A stretch of 12,914 nucleotides of DNA from Candidatus Peribacteria bacterium (GCA_031288635.1 JAITQZ010000038.1:1-12914); one strand, 5' to 3'; shown: positions 1-8,717, counted from the stretch's first letter. Notes: generated by a model not told the origin, from the sequence alone. Program-made: numbers and translations.

Positions 1-558
1 CTTTTTATCTACTCCAATATGTGTTTTCATACCAAAATAATATTGCTTTCATTTTTGTGTTGAATGCATTTCTGGATCGCGAGTTTTTTTCTTATTTTTT
101 GTACTTGTTGGTGCATTGATTATCGTTGCATCAACAATTGTTCCTTGTGTACAACTCAATCCATGCTTCTCTAGTTTTTGATTAATGAGATCAAAAATTA
201 TCTTTTGTAATTCGTTATCATTGAGTAGTTTTCTAAAACGACAAACTGTTGTTTCATCCGGGATTTGATCATTTACTATATCAATGTCCAAAAATTTTTG
301 AAAAGATATTCTATCATAAACTGCATCCTCTACCGCAGGATCTGCAAGATTATACCATTGCTGTAAACAATATATTTTGAGTAATTTTATAGTAGGAATA
401 ACTGGTCTTCCTGTTTGGTTTTTTTCTGAACGCACTTTATTGATTGCCTGAACCATCTCATTTCGTGGAAGAACTTTCTCCATCATATCAAGAAATTTTG
501 TACTTTTAGAACCTTTTTCTAAAAACCTTGATGAAATTCGTCAGTTTTGGAAGGACAT
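1..558 (-). CDS. IS5-family transposase, N-terminal part (cut by window edge)
   Basis: This is a DDE transposase that would cut and paste its own insertion sequence. About 186 residues are visible; the rest lies beyond position 1. The order of motifs matches the IS5 group: an N-terminal K-F-L-D-x-M-E-K-V-L-P region, then GRPVIPTIKLLKIYCLQQWY, D-E-T-T-V-C-R-F-R, and TQGTIVDATIINAPTSTKN, which holds the first catalytic Asp. A D-P-E-M-H-x-T-x-K-G-K-Q-Y-Y-F-G-M-K-x-H-I-G-V-D stretch follows. The Gly in K-G-K-Q is a TGA codon (49-51), and a second TGA gives Gly6 (541-543). The ATG at 556-558 is the furthest upstream in-frame ATG before a TAG stop at 586-588, and it restores the usual N-terminal length. 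The second catalytic Asp and the Glu are not visible, so completeness cannot be judged. Family assignment is firm; activity is unknown. Confidence 0.9.
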
Positions 559-663
559 TGATATAATAATTATAAGATAAATACTCTATCTCACTCATAT
601 TTATTTCCATCCTCTTTGCAAGTTTTATTCAGTTTCTGTAGTGAAAAGTTTTGCAGAGTTTCC
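1..663 (-). mobile_element. Insertion sequence (IS5 family), one end in the window
   Basis: The transposase implies an insertion sequence. Its transposase-proximal end is probably near 648-663, where the minus strand reads GGAAACTCTGCAAAAC. This resembles the (T)TGCAAAAC-type terminal inverted repeats of several IS5-family elements and lies a plausible 90-105 bp before the transposase ATG. The other end lies outside the window, so the matching inverted repeat and target duplication cannot be checked. The outer boundary is an inference. Confidence 0.4.
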
Positions 664-832
664 ATAAAAGAAATCAACGAATTTTTCTCCCTCCAACAGG
701 ACAAGTATACAGATATATATATAGTCAAGTAAATTTTAACTTTTCTTCATAGATAATATAATAATTCCTCAAATCCACCAAAATAAACTACCATATCACG
801 ACTTCAAAAAGCCAAAACTTTCCTCAAATCGG
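559..832. other. Gap between transposase and prs terminator, no convincing gene
   Basis: I see no protein that I can support here in any frame with TGA read as Gly. The stretch is AT-rich and has an alternating AT run at 714-723. A possible minus-strand promoter reads TTTACT, an 18-nt spacer, then TATACT (about 708-737). It would point toward the transposase. A purine-rich GGAGGGAG lies just downstream of it, followed by a short open frame without a good ATG. The probable IS end lies at 648-663. Sequence above about 664 is likely the chromosomal flank. Confidence 0.4.
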
Positions 833-875
833 AAAAAATCCACCTCAACAAGCATTACTTGTATTCAGTGGATTT
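833..875 (-). terminator. Rho-independent terminator of the NAD/PRPP salvage cluster
   Basis: On the minus strand, 22 nt after the prs stop codon, AAATCCAC (868-875) pairs with GTGGATTT (836-843). An inner 5-bp stem, ACAAG/CTTGT (848-852 with 858-862), has a CATTA-type loop. The distal arm runs into TTTTTT on the minus strand (833-838). A stem followed by a U-tract right after a stop codon is typical of an intrinsic terminator. It marks the end of the five-gene transcript. Confidence 0.75.
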
Positions 876-897
876 AGTACTCATACGTACAAGAGCT

Positions 898-2016
898 TTA
901 CCCCTTCAAAGCAGAAGCCTTGAGACGCAACACTTCTTCCAAAACCTTTTTCTCCGAAAGCCTCATTTGCTCCGTCAACGAACCTCCCTGACACACACAA
1001 GCAATCATCCTAGCCAACATCGGTGCACAGTCCACCGCCTTATACCACGGTCTCTGCTGAATATCCGCAGGAATATAGCTACCATTAGTCGTATAGAGCT
1101 TGTCGAAGTAGCCCTTTTCGTAGGCTTGGTCAAATTTTTCTGCTCCTTTGGTAAAACTCGCGTGACTTGCCATCAGACTTACCCCTTTTGCTCCCATCTC
1201 CTTACTTTTCTGTGCGACATCCAACATCGTCGTCCCTGTAGCAATCAAATCATCAGGAACAATCACGTATTTCCCGGCAACTTCACTAGGATTTCCATTA
1301 TACGTATGCTCCAATAGCGTATCTTTGCTAGAGAAATCACGCCTCTTATGAAAATTACTACACGGACTCTGGTCTAATATATCCGCAAAAATTCTCGCTC
1401 TCTTGGCAGCCCCTTCATCCGGAGCAATCACCAAAATATCCTGTAAATACTCAGAAATATCGTGAATCAACATCTGCAATAAATCCGCAGCAGGATACAA
1501 ATTGATACAATTAAAATCCGGCAAACTATTTTCAAATGCTGCAGGATTATGAACATCAATCACAATAATTCCCTGCAATTTTCTCGCTCTATCCTTGAGA
1601 TTATTGAGCTCTACTGCCATATCCAACGACTCATTTTTCCCATTCCTCCTATCCTGCCTCGCCTGATATAAAAGCGGAGACACCACATAAAGTTGTTGCT
1701 CCTTCCCATTCAATGCACTGATAGCTCTATGGACATTTTTTACGTGCTCATCAGGGCTTGTCTCCCTTTCCTTCCCACGAAACAGATACGTCTCACCATA
1801 ATTATACGGGTCTACCAACAGAAAAACAATCTTATCACGAATAGAAGTTGTATTGAGAGCAATCTTTCCATCCCCATCCAAAAAGCGGTCATACTTGTAA
1901 TCCACCAACTCTGGAGTCCCTCAGTGGTCAGACTGAAGATGCTTTACCATTGATGCCCCCATAGCTTCCATCCCAGGAAGAGGCATAATACGTACTTGGT
2001 CTAAAGGAGTAGTCAT
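898..2016 (-). CDS. prs: Ribose-phosphate pyrophosphokinase (PRPP synthetase)
   Basis: Makes 5-phosphoribosyl 1-diphosphate from ribose 5-phosphate and ATP in the cytoplasm. PRPP is the co-substrate of the PncB and Apt proteins encoded just upstream. The product is 372 aa, longer than the usual 310-320. Visible motifs are R-Q-D-R-R (about 120-124, the ATP-binding RQDRK-like loop), V-I-D-V-H (about 152-156, the metal-binding DLH-like site), APDEGAAKRAR (about 198-208) and the PRPP loop VPDDLIATGTT (about 253-263). The ATG at 2014-2016 was chosen because the frame runs through one TGA (1921-1923, Gly32) and restores an N-terminal domain. No Shine-Dalgarno sequence is present, and the start lies 28 nt after the apt stop. 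The N-terminal part and the region around the ribose-phosphate loop diverge from standard Prs. Substrate use by a related diphosphokinase cannot be excluded, but the PRPP and RQDR motifs make Prs the best call. Confidence 0.85.
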
Positions 2017-2044
2017 TCATAAAAAATAAGAAATAAAAATCTGA

Positions 2045-2608
2045 TTACATTTCCAAAAGAGAGACAACTTTCATAGCAGTATTTTCTATAACATCTCTTC
2101 CCTTGAGAGCAGATAATTCTCCTAAAAATGCCCCAGCCACTACCTTCCCTCCAAGCTTTTCAATGAGAGCAACCGTAGCAGAAACCGTCCCTCCTGTAGC
2201 TAAAATATCATCCACAATCACCACATTCTCTCACGGATGAATTGCATTTTCCTGCATTTCAATAGTCGCTTCCCCATATTCCAGTTGATAGATTTGTGCA
2301 ACAATAGGAGGTGGCAGCTTTCCTTTCTTTCTCACCAAGACCAAAGGAACATTCAATGCCTGAGCCAAAGGCATTCCAAAGATGAACCCCCTCGACTCCA
2401 AAGCCGCCAATTTATCTACCTGAATCCCTTGTAATGTTTCCAAAAGACTATTCGCCAAGCTCGTAATCACCTCAGTAAACAAAGGAATATCTTGCAAAAG
2501 AGGAGTAATATCTTTGAAAAGAATCCCTTTTTTGGGAAAATTCGGCACCTCCACTATAGCCGTATTAAGCCTCTCCGTCAGAGAGGAAGAACCGTTTACG
2601 GTATTCAT
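2045..2608 (-). CDS. apt: Adenine phosphoribosyltransferase
   Basis: Converts adenine and PRPP to AMP and pyrophosphate. The protein is 187 aa, normal for the family. It has the N-terminal VPNFPKKGILFKDITPLL (21-38), typical of Apt, then A-L-E-S-R-G-F-I-F-G (69-78) and the PRPP-binding loop VVIVDDILATGGT (129-141). The conventional frame stops at TGA 2231-2233, just before the PRPP loop. Read as Gly126 it continues through H-P-G-E-N-V-V-I-V-D-D to a TAA at 2045-2047. ATG 2606-2608 is chosen because it gives the normal Apt N-terminus; an upstream ATG at 2645-2647 would add 13 atypical residues. The gene lies 92 nt after nadM and 28 nt before prs, whose product supplies PRPP. A weak extra promoter (TTTACA, 16 nt, TATATC) lies at 2672-2699. 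Confidence 0.93.
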
Positions 2609-2700
2609 AACGTAAAATGATATAAGAAGATAAAAAGGACCTCTCATCCATCATCCACACTACTCTCGTAAGATATAGGAATTTACCCCATAATGTAAAG

Positions 2701-3672
2701 CTAAAAATGGACTCTTTCGTTGACAAATTCCTTCTCTTCTAATGCTTTCAAAATCATTTCTCTATGGTCAGGAAAAACAAAAGAAATCTGATCTAACTCC
2801 GCAGGATGCACACAAACAACTGCCTTAGCATCATCACCCGCTGTTGGCTCCCCTTTCATCGTTTTAGCATAGAATGCGTGAGCAATATTATGAGCACGAG
2901 GGTCTCTCTCAGGGTCATCCCAATATCCCAAATATTCCAAATCATCAATCTCAACACCAAGCTCCTCTTTCGCTTCTCTCTTTGCAGCCACTGCCACCCT
3001 TTCCCCAACATCCACAAATCCTCCCGCTAAAGCAATCCCTTTTGGATAATTTTTTCTTTCAATGAGAATGAGCTTACCTTCCGCGTCGAAAAGCACAATA
3101 TCAGCTGTTAGTCCAGGAACTTTTCTTTCCTTGTTGAAGATTTCCCTGAGTCTTTCGTAAGCGTGAATACGTTCTAAATACACAACTACCTCCGACGAAA
3201 GGTCAGCTTTCAAAGCTTCACTTTTCCCACGAGCCAACTGTTCCCTGAGAGTAGAACCTTTTACCAACTCACGCACAGACAACGGAATAATCTCTTTATC
3301 AGTGCCTTCAAAAATGTTCTGCACCCAAGCATTTCCAGAAACTACATACTGAAACGGTGGCAACTCTTTAAGCAAATACTCTTTCCAACGCGTATTATCG
3401 CCAACATCAGGCACGGAGATAATCTCAACCTGAATCGTCTGTAAAAGGTTCTTCGTCATCAGTTCAATAATGGTCTTCCTTTCCTCATACGTAAAAGGAT
3501 TCTCAGAGGTAAATTCTTTATTGGAGGACCCGACCCCAATCAAAACTTTGGTAATGCCCTGCTCCACCGCTTGCTGAATTCCATCCAAATGCCCCCTATG
3601 AAACGGCTGTGCACGCGTAATAAAAAGTCCAGTTTTTTCTGTTGTTGTGGTCGGAAATATAAGGTTGTTCAT
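2701..3672 (-). CDS. nadM: Bifunctional NMN adenylyltransferase / Nudix hydrolase
   Basis: The N-terminal domain transfers AMP from ATP to NMN (possibly also nicotinate mononucleotide) to give NAD or its deamido form. The C-terminal Nudix domain probably hydrolyses ADP-ribose or a related nucleotide. The protein is 323 aa, with no TGA codon in the frame. The nucleotidyltransferase part has RAQPFHRGH (20-28, the HxGH site) and V-K-G-S-T-L-R (137-143, equivalent to the ISGTxxR motif), as in the archaeal NadM type. The Nudix box is complete at 217-240: G-G-F-V-D-V-G-E, seven residues, then R-E-A-K-E-E-L-G-V. The same fusion is known from cyanobacterial slr0787-type proteins and some phages. ATG 3670-3672 is preceded 7 nt upstream by its own -10 box. 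The gene follows pncB by 29 nt. Exact Nudix substrate specificity is inferred. Confidence 0.93.
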   Translation of the reverse strand: MNNLIFPTTTTEKTGLFITRAQPFHRGHLDGIQQAVEQGITKVLIGVGSSNKEFTSENPFTYEERKTIIELMTKNLLQTIQVEIISVPDVGDNTRWKEYLLKELPPFQYVVSGNAWVQNIFEGTDKEIIPLSVRELVKGSTLREQLARGKSEALKADLSSEVVVYLERIHAYERLREIFNKERKVPGLTADIVLFDAEGKLILIERKNYPKGIALAGGFVDVGERVAVAAKREAKEELGVEIDDLEYLGYWDDPERDPRAHNIAHAFYAKTMKGEPTAGDDAKAVVCVHPAELDQISFVFPDHREMILKALEEKEFVNERVHF

Positions 3673-3679
3673 ACTAATA

Positions 3680-3709
3680 AATATAAAGGGTAAAACGTTT
3701 GTTATGCAA
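3680..3709 (-). promoter_or_regulatory. Internal promoter before nadM, probably leaderless
   Basis: Minus strand: -35 TTGCAT (3704-3709), 18-nt spacer, -10 TATATT (3680-3685), then 7 nt to the nadM ATG. The -35 overlaps the pncB stop codon. A transcript from here would start at or next to the ATG and would carry nadM, apt and prs without pncA and pncB. Confidence 0.5.
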
Positions 3710-5270
3710 CTTCTTCACAAAGGACCAGAGACTCTGGAACAGACCCTACAACTACAAGCTTTTGTTGCACTAGATTAGACAAGAGCTTTTCTCTCACTGC
3801 TACGTGCAGTGCTTGCGTTAGTTCACTTTCTACTGTAGGAAACTCCACCAAAGGAAGCGTACGCAACAACTGTTTTCTTGCTTCATCAATTGCAGCCAAG
3901 TCATTGGTATCATACAAGAGTGTCCCATTTTCGTAAACTTTTTGGAGCAGTCTTTCTCCACAAACCACTTCACCTTCTTGAACGAGATACCTCACTCCAT
4001 CCCTAATCTCAATATTCAGCGTCCCAGGAATGGTTTCTTTTCCGATATCATTGGAAAGTTTCCCTGTAGGTCAGAACTCCGTGTCCGTTAATTTATACGC
4101 ACCAGAAACAGAATCTCTCGTCTTATCCTTGGACACCAACAAACCTCCAATACCGTATTTCAGTAACTCTGTAGAAAAGCCAGCTTTTTTCACCTTCTCT
4201 TCTAATGCTCTCACAGCTTCAATACTAGACAATCCTTCGGAAACCGTAACCGTATCTCTTTTGGAGTCAAGCATTCCACGCTCCTTCTGCATTTGCAAAG
4301 CTTCTACGGTAAGAGTAGGAATGTCTCCACTGTCCAATCTTGGGATAATCACTTTCCCTGTATCGCGAAACTCTTCTTTCAAATCCAATACTTTTTCTAA
4401 TCCGCTACGAGTCTCCACGAAATCTGTCAGCAGAGCAATTCTTTCCGTATTTTCTACCGCCTCACGCATTGCTTCATCTTCACTCGGATAGGAAGCATAG
4501 AACCTATGAGCTGTCGTCCCTCCTGTAAGCACTTGAGGATAGACTAAACAAGCAGCGTCATTGGAAGTAAATTTTAATCCACCTCCCACAATAAGAGAAG
4601 CCACAGCATCCAAATGAGCCTCTTCATTCACTCCCGCTCTCTTTCCCTGTTCACAAACTTTACTAGCAAAACTCGCATTGCCATCCTGCATTACTTCTTC
4701 TAATAAATGAGCATCAGTAGCCACCTTACTTTTATAAAACGGTCTAATAAAATCTGGCTCAAACACTGCCGCCAGTTCAGCAGGTCAGTAAACCACCATT
4801 GCAGGCTCTTTCGCTTTTAGAACCGTTCCATCAGCCACAGCAGAAATCGTCAAAGGCAAATATCCTTGATGCTTATCAATCACTTCTTGTCGCATTTCAG
4901 CATTGAAATACCCGTTTCCGCCTCTTCTCGTCTGGTCAGCATAAAACTCTTTTGCAAAATTCAATTCCTGCTGAATAATAGGAGTCGATAGCATTTTCTT
5001 TAATGCAGACCTAATCCCATCAATCACCACATACCTTTCATCGGGTGCTTTCCTGAGTGAAAAGGTGAACGTCTCCTGCTGTGCAGCCCTCTCCCCCTTA
5101 ATATGCGTCATCGTCCTATTATACGTATCCGTCTGGATAATTTTATTTTTCTTAGCAATATCTTTCCTGACTGCTTCATCAGTAATTTGCTGATATTCCG
5201 CATAGGTAATATCAGGAAAGCGTTGCATTTGCCTCTGATAGGCTTGGGAATCAAAGCTTGAAGTGTTCAT
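3702..5270 (-). CDS. pncB: Nicotinate phosphoribosyltransferase
   Basis: Joins nicotinate to PRPP to give nicotinate mononucleotide, the committed step of the Preiss-Handler route. The frame is continuous over 522 codons once TGA at 4785-4787 (Gly162) and 4071-4073 (Gly400) are read as glycine; the three apparent pieces are all in one frame. Motifs: L-T-G-G-T-T-A-H-R-F-Y (248-258, holding the His that is phosphorylated in the family), R-L-D-S-G-D-I (311-317, the hallmark PRPP/nicotinate site) and K-Y-G-I-G-G-L-L (371-378), followed by A-Y-K-L. These favour a nicotinate enzyme over nicotinamide phosphoribosyltransferase, whose HDFGYRG and RPDSGNP signatures are absent. At 522 aa it is longer than most PncB proteins (about 400-490). 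ATG 5268-5270 lies 44 nt after the pncA stop, without a Shine-Dalgarno sequence. Confidence 0.92.
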
Positions 5271-5314
5271 AGTGAAAGAAAGTTAGAAGATAAATAATGT
5301 TATCTTTACAATAT

Positions 5315-6127
5315 CTAACAAGTAAAATTTTTGGAAAGCAAATCAGAAAGCTGATTAATAGTAATAATTTTGACCCCTCTTTCCAAGAGTTCAGTAAGTT
5401 TTGCTTGGGTACTTTCCAATCTCACACCACGAACTGCTTCGGAAATCAGATACGTCTTATATCCCCTATCCACAGCATCCAACGCCGTCTGTCCCACACA
5501 ATAATCCGTGGCAACTCCTGCCAAGAAAAGAATTTTTTTACGTTCACTCTCTAGCTCCTCTTGTAAACAGGTATCTTCAAATCCACTATATCCTGCACTT
5601 ATCGGAGAAGCCCCTTTTGGAATACGTCTATCAAAATCTGAAACTTGAAGTGGCTGCATCGGTTGCGGTCACTGAGTACCACGACGATTATGATAAGGTC
5701 GTAAGGTTTCTTTCTGCCCTGGAGCATTCTGTAAAAAGGTTTGTAATTCCTCTAAAGTAAATTGGGAATTCTCTCCGATACCATTACATTCCGGAGTCCG
5801 CTGGGAAACTTCTTGGTAGGTAATCATATCATAGGGTTGCTTATTCTTATAGCTTCCCGCAAACAGGATATGCCCTTCTGGATGTTCATCAAAGACCTCA
5901 AGTATCGTAATCCCATAAAGTTTACAGATTTCAATCGCTTTTTTAGTAGCCAGAGCTGCTTGTTCTCCCTCTGGAACATACAACTCATTCAGTGCCTTGT
6001 CCTCAAATCCCTGCGTATTATCAATACTAATCAAGGTCAGGTCACTTACCTGATAAGGATTGAGAGAAAGCTGTGGCACCTTTTGTTGTCCCTGTGGACA
6101 AATAGGTAAAGCAGAGTCTTTCATCAT
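5315..6127 (-). CDS. pncA: Nicotinamidase (isochorismatase fold)
   Basis: Hydrolyses nicotinamide to nicotinate and ammonia, feeding PncB directly downstream. The protein is 270 aa when TGA 5669-5671 is read as Gly153. The isochorismatase-like core shows I-S-I-D-N-T-Q (33-39, catalytic Asp), D-E-H-P-E-G-H (80-86, metal-binding DxHPxxH), I-P-K-G-A-S-P-I-S-A-G-Y-S-G-F-E-D (169-185, catalytic Lys near 171) and GVATDYCVGQTALDA (204-218, nucleophile Cys210). The core starts around residue 30, so the first 30 residues are an extra N-terminal segment. ATG 6125-6127 and an adjacent in-frame ATG (6122-6124) are equally possible starts. With TGA read as Gly the frame stays open up to the TAA at 6374-6376, with another ATG at 6242-6244, so a longer N-terminus cannot be excluded. 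This is the first gene of the cluster. Confidence 0.92.
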
Positions 6128-6395
6128 GGTAGTAGTAGTAAAATATAAAAGCCAAGGAAGTAACCTTTTTTGTACCGCTCATTGATGAGCAGACAAATTA
6201 GGAGATGCTGAATACGTATCAGCTTCAAGTTGTAATGCTCACATAGGGATACGGTAAAGAAATAAAACAATTACTGTATGGTATACAATATCTAGGAGAA
6301 GAAAGAAAGCTGATACCTGATGAATAGCGTGCTTACAGTCCGTCGAAGCTACTGCTGTCCATCCAACAATTTTTTAGGTCTCCCTCATCTCTAGT
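6128..6395 (-). promoter_or_regulatory. Long untranslated leader of the pncA cluster, possible structured RNA
   Basis: About 268 nt separate the predicted transcription start from the pncA ATG. On the minus strand GTATCAGCTT (6307-6316) is perfectly complementary to AAGCTGATAC (6216-6225), which would close a domain of roughly 80 nt. Inside it, GTAT-ACC-ATAC forms a small hairpin. Nearer the gene, GCTCA-TCAA-TGAGC (about 6177-6190) forms a tight hairpin. I match no known riboswitch, tRNA, tmRNA, RNase P or SRP RNA consensus. The position before an NAD-salvage operon makes a cis-acting regulatory RNA plausible, but this is inference. The alternative is an N-terminal extension of pncA, because the frame is open under code 25. 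Confidence 0.4.
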
Positions 6396-6401
6396 AATTG
6401 T

Positions 6402-6429
6402 ATTATACACAATTATTTATAAATTTCAA
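6402..6429 (-). promoter_or_regulatory. Main promoter of the pncA-pncB-nadM-apt-prs cluster
   Basis: Minus strand: -35 TTGAAA (6424-6429), 16-nt spacer, -10 TATAAT (6402-6407), an almost consensus housekeeping promoter. It lies immediately downstream of the pflB terminator and fires toward pncA. Its -35 is the same hexamer as in the pflB promoter. Confidence 0.75.
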
Positions 6430-6439
6430 GAGATTTTTC

Positions 6440-6473
6440 AAAAAAAGAAAAATAGGCCATCAAGCCTACTTTT
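6440..6473 (-). terminator. Rho-independent terminator of pflB
   Basis: On the minus strand, 20 nt past the pflB TAG, AAAAGTAGGC (6464-6473) pairs with GCCTATTTTT (6448-6457) around a TTGATG loop, with one G-U pair. The stem is followed by a T-rich run interrupted by one C (6440-6452). It separates pflB from the promoter of the next cluster. Confidence 0.8.
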
Positions 6474-6493
6474 CAACCATCTCTGTTTCACTA

Positions 6494-8680
6494 CTACATC
6501 TTCGTATGAAACGTCCTTTCAATCACCTCCTTTTGATGAGCCTTGGAAAGACGAACGAAATTGACTGCATATCCAGACACTCTAATGGTGAGCTGAGGAT
6601 ACTTTTCTGGATGTTCATAAGCATCCATCAAAACCTCTCTATTGAGCACATTTACATTGAGATGGAAGGCTCCCCTTGTAAAGTAACCATCCAACATTCC
6701 GGTCAGATTTTCCGTTTGTTCCTCTTTCGTAGCCCCCAAAGACATCGGGACAATACTAAACGTATTGGAAATCCCATCTTGAGCATAGGCGTAATCCAAC
6801 TTCGCCACACTATTCAGCGAAGCAATCGCTCCAGAGCTATCGCGTCCGTGCATCGGATTGGCTCCTGGTGCAAAGGCTTCTCCCGCTTTTCTTCCATCAG
6901 GAGTAGCACCTGTATTCTTTCCATACATCACATTGGAAGTAATCGTCAGCAAAGACAACGTAGGATTTGCATTCTTATAGGTATGATGTTTCTTGAGCTC
7001 AGAAAAGAAATACTCGGTAATTTCTTTGGCAATCATATCTACACGGTCATCATCATTCCCATATTTTGGGAAATCTCCCTCAATAGTAAAATCCTTTGCA
7101 ATCCCCGTTTCATCACGCACAGGCACCACTTTCGCATATTTAATAGCAGAAAGACTGTCTGCAATGATGGAAATCCCCGCAATTCCATAAGCAATATCAA
7201 TTCCGTAATTGGAATCAACAAACGCCATCTGAGCTTTTTCGTAGTAATATTTGTCGTGCATATAGTGAATGAGATACATCGCTTTGGCATATACTCTTGC
7301 CGTCTCTGCCATCGTTTTTTTGAAATTTTCCATCACTTCCTCATATTGCAGTGCTCCTTCACTCAGCTTTTTAATATCCTGCATTACAGCAACTCCTTCG
7401 TCTTCTTCACGCCCCTCATTGATAGCCAACAGCAACGTTTTTGGCAAATTACATCTCGCACCAAAATGCTGAATTCTTTTACCAATTTCTTGGTAAGATA
7501 CACAACAAGCAATTCCATAATCGTCTCCTCCACGTACTTTTTGCATTAAATTGTCATTTTCGTACTGGATAGAAGACGTATCAATAGACACCTGAGAGCA
7601 GAAAGCTTTGAACCCCTCTGGCAACTCTGGCGACCGCAATACCGTCAAGTTTGGTTCAGGACTCGGTCAGAGATTATACAAGGTCTGTAAAAATCTGAAA
7701 GAAGTCTTGGTCACTTTGCTTTTTCCGTCGTGAAATTTCCCTCCAATAGACTCTGTCACCCACGTTGGGTCTCCTCCAAAGATTTCATCATAGGCCCCAG
7801 CTCTCAGATGGCGTACCAATCTCAGTTTCATCACGAAATGGTCAATCAGTTCCTGTGCTTCAGACTCCGTAAGAGTCCTGTCTTGTAAATCTTTTTCCAG
7901 ATAAACATCTAGGAATGAACTCACATTTCCAAGGGACATTGCAGCTCCATCTTGCTCTTTCACTCCTGCCAAATACGCAAAATACACAAATTGAATAGCC
8001 TCTTTAGCATTAGTAGCAGGTTTACTCACATCATACCCATATTTGGAAGCCATCACTGCAATATCATTGAGTGCAGAGATTTGCATAGTAATTTCCTCAC
8101 GCAAACGTACTTTTTCATCATTCATCTCTCCTGAAATCTTTTCAAAATCAGCTTTTTTCTCTGCAATCAACTGCTCCGTTCCATACAAAGCAAGTCTACG
8201 GTAGTCTCCAATAATTCTTCCACGAGCATAATTATCAGGCAATCCCGTCACAATATGTTTAGAACGGTACAGCCTACATTCTTTGTCATAAACAGAAAAG
8301 ACCGCATCATTATGATTTTTCGCATAATGAAAAATATCTTTTACTCTCGGAGACAAGTCTAATCCTTTCTCTTCAAGGGCATTTTCCACTACACGCACCC
8401 CTCCAAAGGGTTTTATCCCTCTCTTGAGCGGTTTATCGGTTTGGAGTCCTACGATTACTTCCAGATGTTTATTGATATATCCTGCATCGTGAGCAGTAAT
8501 AGTGGAAATCGTATCAGTATCTGCATCCAAGAGACCGTGATTGTCTCTCTCTTTTTGGAGTAAAACCTGTACTTCACTTCGTAGTTTAGTAGTCCTCTCT
8601 GTAGGTCACTGAAGAAAAGAGGCATCTCCATCGTATGGCGTAATATGGTCATACACAAATTGTCTTACATCAATCGTCAT
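6494..8680 (-). CDS. pflB: Formate C-acetyltransferase (pyruvate formate-lyase)
   Basis: Cleaves pyruvate with CoA to acetyl-CoA and formate by a glycyl-radical mechanism, in anaerobic fermentation. The protein is 728 aa, close to the usual 740-760. It starts at ATG 8678-8680. TGA at 8606-8608 (Gly25) lies in the N-terminal G-D-A-S-F-L-Q-G-P-T-E-R-T motif. TGA at 7667-7669 (Gly338) lies in L-Y-N-L-G-P-S-P-E-P-N, where PFL has an invariant glycine. The catalytic Cys pair is in Y-G-I-A-C-C-V-S (Cys392-Cys393), and the radical-bearing Gly703 is in the C-terminal R-V-S-G-Y-A-V-N-F, encoded by GGA. All key residues are present. The gene has its own promoter and terminator and no Shine-Dalgarno sequence. 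The activating radical-SAM enzyme PflA, needed to form the radical, is not encoded in this window. Confidence 0.97.
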
Positions 8681-8717
8681 TGGTATTCAATATAAAGAAT
8701 AAAAAGCAGTATATAAG

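Noticed and set aside
859..1317. 152-codon plus-strand frame overlapping the end of prs
   Set aside because: It lies antisense to the prs catalytic region, starts inside the terminator hairpin and has no family features.
3702..5270. Nicotinamide phosphoribosyltransferase (NadV) instead of PncB, as seen beside nadM-Nudix in some phages
   Set aside because: The protein has the R-L-D-S-G-D-I and T-A-H-R-F signatures of nicotinate enzymes, lacks the NAMPT signatures, and a nicotinamidase is encoded directly upstream.
6126..6257. Plus-strand code-25 frame opposite the pncA leader (about 43 codons, starting ATG GTA GTA)
   Set aside because: It overlaps the pncA start, has repetitive N-terminal valines and no recognisable domain. 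Removing TGA as a stop makes such frames common by chance.
6398..7549. 383-codon plus-strand open frame opposite pflB
   Set aside because: It is antisense to the clearly conserved PFL coding sequence, has an odd composition rich in His, Arg and Ile, and matches no known protein. It is a shadow frame.
6494..8680. pflB, pncB, pncA, mtaB and the adaptor gene as frameshifted or nonsense pseudogenes
   Set aside because: Every interruption is a TGA in the same frame, often at a conserved glycine, and there are no TAA, TAG or indel breaks. Recoding explains all of them.
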